6,170 nucleotides of DNA, taken from NCBI GenBank assembly GCA_016839655.1, contig JAEOTW010000207.1, positions 1 through 6,170 on the forward strand, read 5' to 3'. Below, one piece after another: positions 5,783 to 6,170 of the stretch (within the stretch, counting starts at the first letter, position 1; every line of letters starts with the position of its first letter). The notes under the pieces were generated by a model. That model was not told where the DNA came from, ran no database searches, and worked only from the letters and a program-made list of their open reading frames with translations. Origin of the DNA: Promethearchaeota archaeon (lineage in GTDB: Archaea; Asgardarchaeota; Lokiarchaeia; Sigynarchaeales; SOKP01). The translations under genes were made by a program, and so were the position numbers.

Positions 5783-6170
5783 ATGAGGCGAAATGGTAAA
5801 CTCGTAAAAAATATTCTTTTTTGGATATTTATTTTTAATCTAATATTTCTCAACGGAGGTGCATTATTCATTTCAATTGGAATGGGAATGATAGACGAAG
5901 AAATTGACAATAATAGTAAGGTTAGGAAATATACTGCGGGAAGTGATATTGCTGCTGTGGAGATCTCTTCAGATGGACAGTATTTTATCGCGAAAGGGGG
6001 TAATAAATTTTACTATTTTAATAGAAGTAATCAAACCCCTCTCTGGAACTACACTTCTGGGGCGTCAGGAAATAACATTCGTTCGTTTTCGATATCATCT
6101 GATGGGGAGTATGTTGTAACCGGCAGCGACACTATGTGGATATGTCTCTTCAATAATGACAATTCTACTC
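5783..6170 (+). CDS. Membrane-anchored WD40-like beta-propeller protein, N-terminal part (3' end outside window)
   Basis: An open frame from the ATG at 5783 runs off the window after 129 codons. Residues 1-9 are basic (MRRNGKLVK) and are followed by a hydrophobic segment at about 10-36, giving a signal peptide or uncleaved N-terminal anchor that places the rest outside the cell. From about residue 50 two propeller-type repeats begin: DIAAVEISSDGQYFIAKGGN (55-74) with KFYYFNRSNQTPLWNY (75-90), then IRSFSISSDGEYVVTGSD (99-116) with TMWICLFNND (117-126). The SSDGxY turn followed by a beta strand and a residue pattern ending in LWxY is the repeat style of WD40/PQQ-like propellers. Several more blades are expected beyond the window. 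Such domains bind partners rather than catalyse; a cell-surface scaffold or sensor is plausible but not shown. The start is supported by a good TATA box 52-59 bases upstream. Confidence 0.82.
   Translation, partial: MRRNGKLVKNILFWIFIFNLIFLNGGALFISIGMGMIDEEIDNNSKVRKYTAGSDIAAVEISSDGQYFIAKGGNKFYYFNRSNQTPLWNYTSGASGNNIRSFSISSDGEYVVTGSDTMWICLFNNDNST

Noticed and set aside
5725..5910. 61-codon open frame on the minus strand
   Set aside because: It overlaps the promoter and signal-anchor region of the propeller gene and shows no protein-like features.
5904..6119. 71-codon open frame on the plus strand
   Set aside because: It is a frame-shifted reading of the propeller gene, whose repeats are clear in the other frame.
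1..6170. CRISPR arrays, tRNA or rRNA genes, insertion sequences, integrase or attachment sites
   Set aside because: No regularly spaced repeats, no tRNA-like cloverleaf or conserved rRNA segment, and no transposase or recombinase coding sequence were seen.

Overview
The window looks like a piece of an AT-rich archaeal chromosome. The evidence is promoter boxes of archaeal type (TTTAAATA, CTTAAATA, TTTATATA) at plausible distances from start codons, GAGGTGA Shine-Dalgarno sites, a TTG start, T-tract ends, and a predicted leaderless regulator gene. The mix of a tyrosine-phosphatase-type gene, a large unfamiliar soluble protein and a membrane-anchored beta-propeller protein suggests an Asgard (Lokiarchaeia-like) archaeon. 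That assignment is inference from style, not proof.

Layout: (1) 1-231 (+) is the 3' end of a Cys-based protein tyrosine/dual-specificity phosphatase gene. (2) 252-863 (-) is a TetR/AcrR-family repressor, convergent with the phosphatase and only 20 bp from it. (3) 864-1041 is a divergent control region with two archaeal promoters and four copies of a 15-bp palindrome (consensus TCGATCATTGATCGA). (4) 1042-1776 and 1783-4173 (+) form a two-gene operon: a MacB/LolD-type ABC ATPase and an 8-helix permease with two FtsX-type halves. (5) 4174-4320 holds a T-tract terminator and the next promoter. (6) 4321-5496 (+) is an unrecognised 391-residue protein with two folded-looking regions joined by a Gln/Pro/Asn/Ser-rich linker. 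(7) 5497-5782 is intergenic and contains a decayed second copy of the C-terminal tail of the preceding protein, an interrupted inverted repeat and a promoter. (8) 5783 to the window end (+) is the start of a signal-anchored WD40-like beta-propeller protein.

How the parts work together: the TetR protein most likely binds the palindromes. One site sits just upstream of the TATA box of its own gene and another sits in the same position at the ABC promoter. Two further sites lie at the predicted start of transcription and in the leader of the ABC operon. This predicts autoregulation plus tighter repression of the transporter, released by a ligand that is probably exported or sensed as a membrane-active compound. 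The most distinctive observations are the mirror-image promoter/operator module at 886-962, and the tail copy at 5585-5617, which keeps the protein sequence of the upstream gene's C-terminus while most of its codons differ.
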